The notes under the pieces were generated by a model that searched no databases, was not told the DNA's origin, and saw only the letters and a list, made by a program, of their open reading frames with translations. A program made the position numbers and the translations under genes. Shown here one piece after another: positions 63,572 to 64,000 of a DNA stretch of 64,000 bases. This DNA comes from Apostichopus japonicus (Eukaryota; Echinodermata; Holothuroidea; Aspidochirotida; Stichopodidae), in NCBI RefSeq assembly GCF_037975245.1, contig NC_092561.1, positions 4,080,001-4,144,000 of the forward strand, written 5' to 3'. Numbering within the stretch: the first letter of the stretch is position 1; every line of letters begins with the position of its first letter.

Positions 63572-64000
63572 GTAGGTGAAAGATAGATCTACCAAGTAAT
63601 ATATTGATCTTATTTTTCAGTTCTGTAGAAGTGCTCCTGAGCAATTATCAATATTTTCTCAGATTTGTGCACATTCTTGCATTATATTCATAATGGTGAT
63701 GGTACTACAGTAGGTACTGGACTATCACATCTGCGTAGGTTGATGGAGTAAGTGCTCAGGAGTTCCCAAGGTCTAGGGGACCTGATTCCAAGGGTTCTTT
63801 GTGAAAACTTTCCAAGTGTCTATTTGGGGATTAGCTTCACAGAACCCTATAAAGCAAATGCCTTAGAGATTGGAACTCAGAATTTGGGATCAACCAAGTA
63901 AAGTGCATATTAGACAATTTTGAATTTTTTTCTGTGTTTTAAGTGAAGCTTGACCAGTCACTAATGACCTGCTCTATTATGGAGACTTAGCTGGCAACAG
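63572..64000 (+). other. Putative intron of the partial gene to the right edge
   Basis: No further exon with convincing splice sites is visible before the end of the window. Confidence 0.4.

Overview
The window looks like nuclear DNA of a marine deuterostome invertebrate. Genes are split by many short GT-AG introns. Non-coding DNA is AT-rich and packed with minisatellites, poly-G tracts and short non-autonomous DNA transposons. The gene families and the repeat style fit an echinoderm, perhaps a sea cucumber; that placement is inference and no marker gene proves it.

Layout. 1-9.0 kb has no recognised gene: a fold-back repeat (591-1255), a second inverted-repeat pair (about 3271-5965), and transposon-derived blocks, part of which is duplicated (7.2-7.9 and 8.2-8.8 kb). 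9105-11318 (+) is an intact intron-less coding region for a TRIM-type RING/B-box E3 ligase with a beta-propeller-like C-terminus. 13.86-34.54 kb (+) is a transglutaminase gene whose complete reading frame can be assembled from splice signals. It has two alternative first coding exons (13861 and 16771), a giant first intron full of repeats, and seven shared exons carrying the Cys-His-Asp catalytic triad. 38.34-56.09 kb (-) is a complete 16-exon CLCA-family gene (1151 residues) pointing tail-to-tail at the transglutaminase. 56.1-62.9 kb is intergenic and repeat-rich. 62956-63571 (+) appears to be the start of a further gene that runs off the right edge.

The three main genes are not an operon and need not act together. 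TRIM ligases, transglutaminases and CLCA proteins often have epithelial or immune roles, but co-function here is speculation. The most notable biology is the CLCA protein: its VWA metal site is intact, but the zinc-protease signature HExxH reads REWAK. Other points are the alternative N-termini of the transglutaminase, and a GC-rich hairpin module of about 100 bp that recurs seven times, three of them inside transposon-like elements with different terminal repeats. Six elements have near-perfect or perfect 8-bp target-site duplications.
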